Origin: Vittaforma corneae ATCC 50505
Lineage: Eukaryota > Microsporidia > Nosematidae
NCBI RefSeq assembly: GCF_000231115.1
Contig: NW_006889854.1
Span: forward strand, 1-62,617
Direction: 5' to 3'
DNA length: 62,617 nt
The translations under genes and the position numbers were made by a program. This document shows positions 48,226 to 57,568 of this stretch, piece after piece. Every line of letters starts with the position of its first letter. Within the stretch, counting starts at the first letter, position 1. The notes beneath the pieces are model-generated. The model was not told where the DNA came from, searched no databases, and was given only the letters and a program-made list of their open reading frames with translations.

Positions 48226-49443
48226 ATGTCAAACAATGTCGTGCTTCACTTTGTTCAAACAACTCCACCAATCACCCGTATTTTAGTATTCTTAACAATC
48301 ATAGTCTCCCTCTCGGTCTATTTGGATCTTCTCGCACCCCAGCAGATAAGCTACAGCAGGTTTTATCTCAAGGACTTTGAGTTCCACAGAATATTTACCA
48401 CGTTCTTTTATTATGGAAGAATGAACTTCGAATTGGTGATGAATTTCATATTTCTTTACAGATACAGCTCCATGCTTGAAGAGTCATATGGAAAGACGTC
48501 GGAATATCTCTACACCATTCTTCTAATATTCTTCTGCCTGTTCTTCACAAGCAATGTCTTTTACGTTCCATTCCTAGGAACGTCTCTTTCAAACACAATC
48601 ACGTATCTTTGGACCAGAAAAAACCCGCAAAGCATCGTTCAAATATTTGGATTTGTTAGTTTTTCTGCCTTTTATCTCCCCTTTATCTTTCCAGTTGTAA
48701 CCTTAATTTTCGAAGGAAATGTGTCAAAGGATGAGATAGTGGGAATTGTCGTTGGGCATATTATATTCTATTTCACAGAGGTGTATCCAAAGTTCGGAAA
48801 GAACTTTCTCAAGACACCCTGTGCATTGCATAGGCTGTTCAAAGAAGAGTGTGATCTGTGCTTGAAGAAAGCGCAGCCGGTAAGTGTACTAAAGAAGAAA
48901 ATTGAAGACTTTCGTAAAAATGGTAGTGCGTCTCTGGAAATTCCAGAGCATATTGAACCGTTAATCTCAAATACTGAAAAGAAGAATGCTGACAGCAAGG
49001 TAGAGCTTAATGGCGATAGATTGACTTCAAATGAAAACGTGGAAGCAGGCGAGGAGTGGGAAGAAGCCGATAGCTTAAACAGTGAAGAATGTGCAAGCGG
49101 CAGCTTGAAGAGTATCGATGACAACCTAGCTGTGGAGGACTCGAAACCGAACAAAGAAACGATAGATCAAAATCTAGATAAGGCACAAGGCAGTGAAATA
49201 GAGAATGGCATCGATCAGAATGAAGATTTCGAGTCTGGGGAAACTGCAGATGACCATATCGAATCAGACAAGGAACTGACGGGTCATGGGAAGGATGGAG
49301 TATCTGATCAGAGTGAGGATTTGGGACATGGGGAGATTGTGGATACAGATGAGGATTTTGAATCTGAAGAGCTGGAATTATTGGGCAGAAAAGATGAAAA
49401 GCATTACTCAAGTGAGGACGAGCATTCTTGGCAATCATCGTAA
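48226..49443 (+). CDS. Derlin (Der1-like) ERAD membrane protein with a long acidic tail
   Basis: 405 residues. The first 200 carry the Derlin domain: a TTPPITR start before TM1, IFTTFFYYGRMNFELVMNFI broken at the Gly-Arg loop, and four or more hydrophobic segments. Derlins form the ER retrotranslocation channel with Cdc48 and the Hrd1 ligase. Residues about 225-405 are strongly acidic (Glu/Asp/Ser, with DQSEDLGHGEI repeated in similar form), far longer than the normal Derlin tail and without an obvious SHP box. The ATG at 48226 follows GCTACCCCAAC. The acidic tail could bind a Cdc48 adaptor or calcium; that is inference. Confidence 0.8.
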   Translation: MSNNVVLHFVQTTPPITRILVFLTIIVSLSVYLDLLAPQQISYSRFYLKDFEFHRIFTTFFYYGRMNFELVMNFIFLYRYSSMLEESYGKTSEYLYTILLIFFCLFFTSNVFYVPFLGTSLSNTITYLWTRKNPQSIVQIFGFVSFSAFYLPFIFPVVTLIFEGNVSKDEIVGIVVGHIIFYFTEVYPKFGKNFLKTPCALHRLFKEECDLCLKKAQPVSVLKKKIEDFRKNGSASLEIPEHIEPLISNTEKKNADSKVELNGDRLTSNENVEAGEEWEEADSLNSEECASGSLKSIDDNLAVEDSKPNKETIDQNLDKAQGSEIENGIDQNEDFESGETADDHIESDKELTGHGKDGVSDQSEDLGHGEIVDTDEDFESEELELLGRKDEKHYSSEDEHSWQSS

Positions 49444-49754
49444 AATATTAAAAGTGCTTTTTATCTTCAACAAGAACTATTTCGTTTTTAAAGCAGATTC
49501 TTGACAGAATTTACCAGCCATACAAGCTATTTTAGTACAATAATATCAGGCCCACAGACGCCTTGACTTTAATTTAGGTATTTATTGGAGATGGCCTCGT
49601 ACATTCACGTATGAAGTTAATTTTTCATACACCTGTACTGCACCAAAGTCCAGTATTAAATAGAAACTGCCATTGTTTATTTATTTATCTCTCATTTGTT
49701 TTTGGTTTGTTTTCTCCTTTTTATTTCGCCTCCAATTTTTTATTCCCCTGGAAT

Positions 49755-51158
49755 ATGCTGTATAATAGAAGCTACAGTGCACCGCCAGTTGAAAAATTTA
49801 TTTTGGACGATGATATTGAGCTGGATGAAATACAAAATGCATTGGAATACAAAAATTACTATAAGAGAAATAAGAATCCACGGCTTGACCCACCAAAGTT
49901 TCTTTTTTCCGGACAATCATCTATCTGGGCTTCAGAGCACAGTGACTTGATTATTAAGACATTCAAAGAAAAGAAAACAGCAGTAGAAATGATAGACTTA
50001 GAGTTTCCAGAATCTGAATCTTGCTCTGAGTTTTACGGCACAAGTAGAACGACATCTCCAGTTGGCGACACTTCGTTTGTTCTTCTCAACTTAGTCCAAA
50101 GGAGTGACTCCTCAATAATGATACCAATAGCATGTTCCTCCCAAAAAACCGAGAAAGCCCGCACACTAGATGATATTAAAGATTTCTACTTAAAATGCGG
50201 GCTTGGGTCTTCAACCGATTTGTCCGACATCTGCATTACAGTTTGCAAGGACCAGGAAGGATCCAGATACATCCAGGGCTTAATGGATACATGGAATGCC
50301 GATCAAATAAGTTTATTTTTCGATCGGATTGTTGATTCTTCATTTGAGCTTAGCATGAACCTTTTTGGCAACTACGTTATTCAGAAGATCATTCCACTGC
50401 TGAATGAGAGTCAAATATTCAGTCTAATTCTACAGTTTTTCGGCCATATCTATGAGCTGTCCCTGCATGTCTACGGCTGTAGAGTAGTACAAAAGCTGAT
50501 TGATAATTTGAGAGATGTTAAGTCAGTCGTGGCAGAGCTGGAGTCCCATATTCCCGAGTTAATTGAGAGTCCGAATGGAAATCATGTCATTCAAAGATGC
50601 ATAGACAAAGATATAGACAAAAGATTTTTACTAAAAGAGTTTGAAAAAAACGGTGTTGGCCTTGCACAGCAGCGCTATGGTTGCAGAGTCCTCCAAAGAC
50701 TGTTTGAGGTATGTAGTGAAGAGGAAACCTGGAGCATTTATCTGCAGATTATTAAAAACATAGATATTCTGATCAATGACAAGTATGGGAACTATGTAAT
50801 ACAACACTTTATCGAGTCTTCGAATAAACATAAGGATCAGATTTTTAGCTTTATTATTAAAAATTCATTTGATCTGAGCAAGGACAAGTTTTCATCAAAC
50901 GCCGTTGAGAAGTGTGTGAATAACTGTTCCAAGGAGCAGCTGGAAAGCTTGTTCAAGGAGTTTTCAAAAGTTCATGAGAATTCCAGGCCCTGTCTTTATT
51001 ATATGTGCATTGATATGTATGCAAATTATGTGGTCCAAAGGTTTTTTGATGTGGCGGATGAGGAGTTGAGAACGAAGGCCAAGGCATTGGTAAAGCCTTA
51101 TATCAAAGACATGAAGTGTATCCCATTTACCAAACATATTTTATCAAGACTAGCATAA
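49755..51158 (+). CDS. Pumilio/PUF-family RNA-binding protein
   Basis: 467 residues. After about 200 polar N-terminal residues, at least seven PUF repeats are seen with core helices LFGNYVIQKI, VYGCRVVQKL, PNGNHVIQRC, RYGCRVLQRL, KYGNYVIQHF, FSSNAVEKC and MYANYVVQRF. The position-12/16 residues (N..Q, C..Q, N..Q, C..Q, N..Q) would read UGUA-like 3'UTR sites. PUF proteins repress or destabilise mRNAs. The ATG at 49755 follows TTCCCCTGGAAT; the upstream in-frame extension, hydrophobic and T-rich, is rejected. No N-terminal signal is present from the chosen start. Confidence 0.9.
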   Translation: MLYNRSYSAPPVEKFILDDDIELDEIQNALEYKNYYKRNKNPRLDPPKFLFSGQSSIWASEHSDLIIKTFKEKKTAVEMIDLEFPESESCSEFYGTSRTTSPVGDTSFVLLNLVQRSDSSIMIPIACSSQKTEKARTLDDIKDFYLKCGLGSSTDLSDICITVCKDQEGSRYIQGLMDTWNADQISLFFDRIVDSSFELSMNLFGNYVIQKIIPLLNESQIFSLILQFFGHIYELSLHVYGCRVVQKLIDNLRDVKSVVAELESHIPELIESPNGNHVIQRCIDKDIDKRFLLKEFEKNGVGLAQQRYGCRVLQRLFEVCSEEETWSIYLQIIKNIDILINDKYGNYVIQHFIESSNKHKDQIFSFIIKNSFDLSKDKFSSNAVEKCVNNCSKEQLESLFKEFSKVHENSRPCLYYMCIDMYANYVVQRFFDVADEELRTKAKALVKPYIKDMKCIPFTKHILSRLA

Positions 51159-51332
51159 ATGTAAAAATAAATGGTCTACCCGGCAGTGCATATTTATTTT
51201 GTCATTTCACTGTTACTTTTGAAGCTAGTGGTTCTGGAAACCAAATCGCAAGGTGCTCAAGGCTTTGTTTGAGTAAGCAAAATGGCTTGCCACTTGGGGT
51301 GTTTTTAAGCTGTTGTGAAATTTCTTGAACAT

Positions 51333-51345
51333 AAAAATTTTGCCC
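51333..51345 (+). promoter_or_regulatory. AAATTTTGCCC start signal of the PWWP gene
   Basis: AAAAATTTTGCCC directly precedes the ATG at 51346: AAATTT and CCC in one short block. It also fixes the start, since an in-frame codon lies 21 bases upstream. Confidence 0.6.
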
Positions 51346-52143
51346 ATGACTGAGCAATACTTTAAGCCAGGAGATTTGGTTTGGGCAAAATTAGATACTT
51401 ATCCGTACTGGCCAGCAAAGATAGCTTCACAATGCATTACAGATGAACTTAAGGCATGCATGGGAGAGGAGGGTATTGCGGTTCTATTTCTTGGCATTGA
51501 GCTAACATATTCATTGGTAAATAAGGACTGTATAAAAAACTTTGAGGAATGCTTTGATGTGTACAGCCGAGCGAAAGTTAGAAAGACATCTAAGGATGAT
51601 TTTGAAAGAGCGCTGGAGATGGCAAAGGTGGCCGATACAATTGAAGAGCCCCCGCTTGAGCTAGATGAAGAAGAAAGGATTGTAAAGGCAATAAAAATAG
51701 ACAATATGAATGGCAAGGAACAGCCAATAGAAAATGTTAAGAAAATGAAGAGGTCAGAGGAAAAGAGCGGAGGAGCAGCTCCGGGAAACAGAAGCGAGAC
51801 CATCTCTAAAATGCAAATTAACGTTGATACGAAGATGATTACTGTTCAAGAAGCATCTAATGAAGTCAAGAATGAAATCAGTGTTGATGAGAAAGTGGCC
51901 ACGGCTGAGGTTGCACAAAAAGAGAATAAAAGTAATACTCAACACGAGGAACATATTGGCTCTGAGCAAGAAAACGGGCGAAAGGGTAAGATTGTGGAAC
52001 AAGCCAGCAGTGAGAAAGAAAACCAGGATGCAAAGAGTGACGATGTTTCTATGACTGAGGTTAGTATCGATGGTAAACATGTTCTGGCTTCTAACGAGGA
52101 CGCATCCAAAAGTGGGACAGGATTGAATGCGAATAGTAATTAA
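51346..52143 (+). CDS. PWWP-domain chromatin protein
   Basis: 265 residues. The N-terminal PWWP domain is seen in FKPGDLVWAKLDTYPYWPAK, with the PWWP core as YPYWPA. The rest of the domain runs to about residue 95 (EECFDVYSRAKVRKTSKDDF). PWWP domains bind methylated histone H3K36 nucleosomes and DNA. The remaining 165 residues are disordered and rich in Glu, Lys, Ser and Val, with no second domain. Relatives include Pdp, Ioc4 and HDGF/LEDGF types; which one cannot be told, as no LEDGF-type C-terminal bundle is seen. Confidence 0.85.
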   Translation: MTEQYFKPGDLVWAKLDTYPYWPAKIASQCITDELKACMGEEGIAVLFLGIELTYSLVNKDCIKNFEECFDVYSRAKVRKTSKDDFERALEMAKVADTIEEPPLELDEEERIVKAIKIDNMNGKEQPIENVKKMKRSEEKSGGAAPGNRSETISKMQINVDTKMITVQEASNEVKNEISVDEKVATAEVAQKENKSNTQHEEHIGSEQENGRKGKIVEQASSEKENQDAKSDDVSMTEVSIDGKHVLASNEDASKSGTGLNANSN

Positions 52144-52275
52144 AAATTTCATGTTAGCTCGAGTGCAATCAGCAGCTAAGTATTTTGATACTCTTTCTGG
52201 TTTTTTATTCTTTTTGATTAACTGCTGGAATTAGCAAAAATAAGTGACAAAGAGTTGTAATTATCTTACTTTAAT

Positions 52276-53933
52276 CTACCCCATAAATGGTCCTACACAC
52301 GAAACTATGTTTCTATATCCAAATTTAGCACAGTGAATAGGTGTGTTCTTTGTGTAGTACGTACCTAAGCATGCCCCACTTGGATCCGACTTATCCCAAA
52401 GTCTAATCGAATTATCGGCACCCGATGAGCAAATGATGTTCCCAAAGTATGAGAATGAAACAGAGTAAACAGTCGACTCATGACCAGTAAATTTGATGAG
52501 TATTTTGGATGGCTCAATATCCCAAAGAATAACGGTTTTATCCTTGGACCCAGATACCATGTACTTTCCATCGTGCGAAATGTCAACACAAGAGATGGCG
52601 TCGCTATGGCCACAGAACACTCTAACCACCTTTGCAGACTCAATATGATGCATCCTAATCTTATGATCTGAAGACCCAGTAAAAAGATAGTTGCCATTTG
52701 GATGGAACTTAACAACCGTTACATCGCTGAGAGAAGCAAGAAACAGCCTTTCTGGCTTGTTGGATTTGGTGCACCATACAATAGCCTGCTTGTCGGCACC
52801 ACCGCTGGCAAAGAAGAAGTCGTCTGGAGCAAAATCAACTGTCCAGATGGGGAAAGTGTGGGCCTTGTACACACATATAGTTTTAAATAGATCGAGAGAC
52901 CACAGCCTCACAGTCCCATCGGCCGATCCGCTAATCAAATACTTATTGGAGGAACAGAACTTAAGACTATAGATAGGACCTGAATGCCCAACTAGCCTTA
53001 CGGTTTCTCCCATCTCTTCAAATTTCTCATCTTTTCCTTTGATATCAATTTTGCTTAGCTCTGAAGAATTTTTTAATTTCTTGAGAGAAGTTTTAGACAA
53101 ACTATGAACATCGATGTACGAGTCATTGTATCCACACGCAAGCATAGTTGAATCTGGAGATATCTCAGAGCATGTCATGCTCTCGTATGTATTCTGGACA
53201 GTATAGCAGCAGATAGAAGGGAGATAGTTTTTATTGAGGGAGACTCTTTTGCAAAGATCCTTTAGCTTCTCAATCTGAGCATTAATCTGTGATGGCGACG
53301 GTTTGATTTTTGAATCCACTTTCCTTGATTCTCTCTGCTTTTTCAGCTGAAGCACGTAAGTCTCCAAATGGTCATACCTGTACTGCTCCGAGCAAGAATG
53401 GACTCCTCGCATTCCGTGCTAACAAGAGAAGTGTTCAGATCAAGCGGGCAGCTCTCAACATAGGCGTCGATTCCCATCTTTTGCTCTTCAGCTCTGGGAC
53501 CACTTTGTGCCTTTATCTCCATATATTGATTCATTATCTTTAAAATATAGATCAGGTTGTTTTCTTCTAAGAAATTAATCAATAAATCATATGCATACCT
53601 TCCCATCACAACGAAATACTTATTGGTTCTAAAGCCAATAACAAGAGCGTTTTCATGCATATGCTGCGGCGAGTTGATGCTTTCAAATACCTTCATTTCC
53701 TCTATTTTATCTGGAAAAATTTCCTTGTATAAACCGAAAAACTTTTTGGCGGACTCAATCTCATCTTGGACTATGAGGTCAAAATAAATATGGAGATAGA
53801 CGGGATAGAGTAGAGGGAGAAGGTCGTTCTTGAAAAGATCGAGCGAGTCTTCAATCCAAAGCTTTAGCTTGAGGAAGGAGTCCTCCATCTTGAAGTTTTT
53901 TAAATCGCTTTGAACTCTTGGGGACGGCATCAT
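52276..53933 (-). CDS. TAF5: TFIID/SAGA subunit TAF5, one apparent frameshift
   Basis: First frame: the TAF5 N-terminal domain 2 (FLKLKLWIEDSLDLFKNDLL, then FPDKIEEMKVFESINSPQHM), the family's unique helical domain. Second frame: a linker, then six or seven WD40 repeats starting GHSGPIYSLKF and ending about IICSSGADNSIRLWD. The frames overlap at 53343-53412. One base change near 53385-53400 joins ECEESILA to EQYRYDHLETYVLQL, with no homopolymer of note there. TAF5 scaffolds TFIID and is essential. The ATG at 53933 follows GCAAGCCCCT and is doubled (ATGATG). The N-terminal LisH is absent, so the protein is short for the family. RPB7 lies next door and KIN28 follows. Confidence 0.88.
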
Positions 53934-54027
53934 AGGGGCTTGCAAGTTACACCAAATGGTGTGCATTACAATACAATATTAAGCAGCTAGTGCTCCAACG
54001 CATGCCAGTAATATGCGACTGCATCAG

Positions 54028-54049
54028 GTACCACAGACTTGTGTGGTAC
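54028..54049. repeat. 8-bp perfect hairpin in the TAF5-RPB7 spacer
   Basis: GTACCACA at 54028-54035 and TGTGGTAC at 54042-54049 flank a six-base loop. It is a small, perfect stem in the 449-base divergent spacer between TAF5 and RPB7, with no other feature I can name there. It could be chance or a protein-binding dyad. Confidence 0.4.
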
Positions 54050-54382
54050 ATTGACATAGCTTGAGGCTATTTGGCCAAGCATAGCCTGTATAATGTGTGC
54101 GATATAGCCTATGTGGCAGTTGTAAAGATAATGCATATCCGATAGCGTTGGCCATCATGTCATATTACTCGCTCGTTCAATGGAAATATCATATTCCTGG
54201 AGATAAACAAGCATAGGAAACCAGAAGTTGGTGCATTGTGCATTTCTTGTATGAGACGGGTTTTGAAGAATCTACAATAAAGAATGCATCGTCTGTCTAT
54301 GCTAGTGTGAATTGGAAAGGTCTTTAGCATTCTGCAAATTTTGTCTTGCCTTTTTATTTCAAAATATTCTTCGGCTACCCAG

Positions 54383-54847
54383 ATGTTCTATGTAAAGCGC
54401 TTTGTGCACAGGCTGAGTCTTCATCCGCAATATCTTGGCCAGAACATCCAATCCCTCATTCAGGAGTACCTACTCAAGAAGGTGGAAGGCACATGCACTT
54501 CTTCTGGCTACATAATCTCAGTCCTTGGAATAGATGGAATAAGTGAAGGGAAAGTACTTCTCACTGGGCACATTTCTTTTGATGTTGAATATCAAGCAGT
54601 CGTTCTAAAGCCAACAAGTGGCGAGATCGTAGATGCGCCGATTGTCTCAAGCACGAAGATGGGCTATTTCGCTTCGGTTGGGCCACTTTCAATCTTTATT
54701 TCAAACTATCAAATACCAAACACAACTCTTGAGGAACTAGGAAACAACAGTGTTGTTAGGCTCAAAATAATAGGAACTAAAATAGACAGTACAAAGGTAT
54801 ACGCAATAGGAACATTGAACGATGACTTTCTTGGCGTTATTTCGTAG
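54383..54847 (+). CDS. RPB7: RNA polymerase II subunit RPB7
   Basis: 154 residues, slightly under the usual 170. The N-terminal tip domain has LHPQYLGQNIQ and KKVEGTCTSSGYIISV; the C-terminal OB-type S1 domain has GEIVDAPIVSSTKMGYFASV, then GPLSIFIS, and the end YAIGTLNDDFLGVIS is the typical RPB7 finish. RPB7 pairs with RPB4 to form the stalk that binds emerging RNA. The ATG at 54383 follows GCTACCCAG, so the start is MFYVKRF as in homologues; the in-frame extension to 54341 is rejected. Confidence 0.93.
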   Translation: MFYVKRFVHRLSLHPQYLGQNIQSLIQEYLLKKVEGTCTSSGYIISVLGIDGISEGKVLLTGHISFDVEYQAVVLKPTSGEIVDAPIVSSTKMGYFASVGPLSIFISNYQIPNTTLEELGNNSVVRLKIIGTKIDSTKVYAIGTLNDDFLGVIS

Positions 54848-55038
54848 TTATATAAATTTTTGCATATAAAAGGTTATTTGGCGTTGGCGAATGTTAATTG
54901 TTAACTCTGCATATTGGCAAAATATCAAGCAGCGAATGAATTTGATGACCCAAAGTCTTTGGACACAGCCAAAGCATGCATGTTAATTTTAGGCTACAGC
55001 TGATATATTTTTTATTTAAAAACATCCCCACGTCATCC

Positions 55039-56028
55039 ATGTCAAGCTACTTCAAATGTAAAAAACTAGGTGAAGGAACCTATGCAGTTATCTACTTGGC
55101 AAAAATGGTCGAACAGGGAGATTCTAAGCTCGCAAAGACAGACCCAACCAACTTTGTAAGCTACGTTGCAATAAAGAAGATAAAAAAGACAGAGCACAGC
55201 ACGGGACAGGAGATTAGTGCCATACGGGAGATAAAAGCACTTAAACGGTTGAAAAGCCCATACATTTTGGAACTAAAGGAATGTTTTATTCACAAGGGTT
55301 TTCTTCACTTGGTTTTGGAGTTCTGTGAATTTGATCTGGAGCAAGTTGTAAAGAATAAGTCCATTGTAATTTTGCCATCTGATATTAAGTCATGGATGTT
55401 CATGCTGTTAAGCGGACTGCTGGAGTGTCATAAAAACTTTTTTATACATCGAGATGTAAAGCCAAATAACTGTCTGATTAAGGCAGACGGAACCTTGAAG
55501 CTGGCCGATTTTGGATTGACCAGGAAGCTTGACGGGAAAATGACTGAACAGGCAATAACACGGTGGTATCGTTCGCCCGAGATGTTGCTGGGTGCCCAAG
55601 CATACTCGTTTGCAGCTGATATGTGGTCTGTCGGCGCAGTATTTGCCGAGATGTTCCTGAGGGTGCCGTTTTTTGCAGCTGAAAATGATTTCCAGCAAAT
55701 GGAGCTTATTTTTAAGGCCCTGGGGACTCCTGACGAAAACGAATGGTCAGAAATCCGCGATCTTCCAGGCTATTTTGAATACCAGCCAACCCATGGTACA
55801 TCACTTGAACAGCTGTTCTCCGCTGCCTCTGACGATGCTCTTGATTTGCTGAAGAGACTGCTCGTGTTCAACCCAAACAAGCGTATTACGTGTGTGGAAG
55901 CATTGGGCCATAGATATTTCCTGTCTGATCCGCCAGCCACCCCGATTGGCAAACTGCCAGTGCCTTTGAATGAAGAAAATAGGTCAGGATCACAGAGAGT
56001 AGCTCATTGGCAATATTCCTTAAAGTAG
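55039..56028 (+). CDS. KIN28: CDK7/Kin28 cyclin-dependent kinase of TFIIH
   Basis: 329 residues. Kinase motifs: Gly loop LGEGTYAVIYLAK, the AIKK lysine, HRDVKPNN, DFGLTRK, the T-loop ITRWYRSPEMLLGA and the family end KRLLVFNPNKRIT. The CDK7 identity comes from the Gly loop, the REIKALKRLKSPYI form of the C-helix (NCLI after HRD) and the tail PPATPIGKLP. As part of TFIIH it phosphorylates the RNA polymerase II CTD and, as CAK, other CDKs. The ATG at 55039 follows CCCCACGTCATCC; a hydrophobic extension from 54976 is rejected. A small insertion after the Gly loop separates strands beta-2 and beta-3. Confidence 0.88.
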   Translation: MSSYFKCKKLGEGTYAVIYLAKMVEQGDSKLAKTDPTNFVSYVAIKKIKKTEHSTGQEISAIREIKALKRLKSPYILELKECFIHKGFLHLVLEFCEFDLEQVVKNKSIVILPSDIKSWMFMLLSGLLECHKNFFIHRDVKPNNCLIKADGTLKLADFGLTRKLDGKMTEQAITRWYRSPEMLLGAQAYSFAADMWSVGAVFAEMFLRVPFFAAENDFQQMELIFKALGTPDENEWSEIRDLPGYFEYQPTHGTSLEQLFSAASDDALDLLKRLLVFNPNKRITCVEALGHRYFLSDPPATPIGKLPVPLNEENRSGSQRVAHWQYSLK

Positions 56029-56160
56029 AATACACCATTTTACATCGGACAAACAGACTCAAGTTATGTGTGACTGTCAGTTAAATACACCACGATTGGT
56101 CCAATTCAACTATTTTATAATTTATTGGCAGAAGATAGCTATCTTTAATTTTGGTAAAAT

Positions 56161-57214
56161 TTATTCATTTATTTCAGAATTGTTCATTCCCACAAACCTA
56201 ACTTTGGCAGATGCACCAACTCCACTCTCCTCAGCTTGTAGATTGTCTGGGATTTTTTTCTTTTCACAGACCTCTTTACCAAATCCAAAGTATTCCTGGC
56301 ATCTTTCTTTTAAGAATCCAAGCTGGTTAAGGTCAAAGTCGTCAAATTTCTTTCTCAAATCTGCGCCTATTTTAGACCTTATAAGTCTCATCTTGGACTC
56401 ATCCTCGTAATCTTCAAGTTGAGGTATTTTGGGCTCAGGATTCAGCGAGAAAAGTTTATCAAATGAAAGCTCGCTATTCTGTGCTTCAGCCACGTTCCGA
56501 TTGGCCACGGAATTAGATGTGCTGTTGCCTGAAAAATTAATTGGAATACTACTTGATCCATTCAACGACCTAGTGTCACCAAATAGAGTACTTTTAATAT
56601 TAAATAAATCATTTTTAATCTCACAGATCTTTTCCATTTTTCTTGGTTGCTCAAAAGAACTGTTGAACAGCTGCTGGGACGTCTTAGAATACGGCACATA
56701 GCTCTGGCTCATCATCGCGTCTTGATATGGTACTCTTCTGTCGGCTGGATATCCGTTATAGTTGTAGATCGTATTGTCTCTCCTCATATCCCTTTCCAGT
56801 GCATCACAGAAGAGCGCATCGTGTGGAACAGAATACCAATAGAATACTTTTTGCTTCTTTTGTGTCCTGATGCACCCATTTTTGTACAGAAACTCTAGAA
56901 ATTCTGACCGTGGCCTCTCCAACGATGCATCAATACCTGGCTTCAAATTTCTCAGATCTGAAAACACGCCCTCTTCAAACTTTTTCATATTTCCCAACTG
57001 TCTTCCTGAATTTTGAAACCTCCAAACTAGTATCTTGACAATATCCGTGCCAGTGATGTAAAAATGGTAGTTCCATAGAACACAGTGAATGTAATCTCCA
57101 TTCTTCAGTTGGAACTTTTTTGATCCTCTCACCATCCCTAAAATACTTAGGCGCGTTGTTGAGAAAGTCGTGCAGCTCTTCATCACCGATTGATTGCAAC
57201 TGTGTCAGTTCCAT
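56161..57214 (-). CDS. STE12: STE12-type homeodomain-like transcription factor, one apparent frameshift
   Basis: The N-terminal frame begins at 57214 (ELTQLQSIGDEELHDFL) and the second frame carries the rest. Removing one base from the A6 run (plus-strand T-run 57116-57121) joins GERIKK to FQLKNGDYIHCVLWN. The STE domain then reads through HFYITGTDIVKILVWRF, KKFEEGVFSDLRNLKPG and FLEFLYKNGCIRTQKKQKVF, nearly the fungal sequence. STE12 proteins control mating and invasive growth downstream of MAPK in fungi. No C2H2 finger follows; the C-terminal half is polar with a charged end. The target process in this organism is unknown. It is divergent from LeuRS, with 354 bases between. Confidence 0.85.
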
Positions 57215-57549
57215 TGTTTTGATATAAATAGTAGTATTTATTTTCTTTATTGTTTATTTGGTTTCATAACTGTTTTATATTTGTAAATATATTTCTGTTA
57301 TTATATTTTTAGAAAAATAAACTTTCCTTGAAAATATTTATCTTTGAGAAAATAAACCACAAAACGAGTCTGAATTCTGCCATTCCCAGCTCTAATTTTC
57401 TCTTGTCTCAAAAGTATCCCTCACACCACTGATTATTACTGCTAGAAGTTTATTTGGCCGTACTACTCTTTGCTAAATTGCCTGTAATCTATATCTTGAT
57501 TCTCAGCGCCCTTCATTTGTGTTTTCGATCGACTCTCTACCTATTTTTG

Positions 57550-57566
57550 AAAAATTTCCATCCCCA
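57550..57566 (+). promoter_or_regulatory. AAATTT plus CCCC start signal of LeuRS
   Basis: AAAAATTT at 57550-57557 and CCCC at 57562-57565 precede the ATG at 57569. The rest of the 57215-57568 spacer is AT-rich with no other feature I can name. Confidence 0.6.
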
Positions 57567-57568
57567 CC

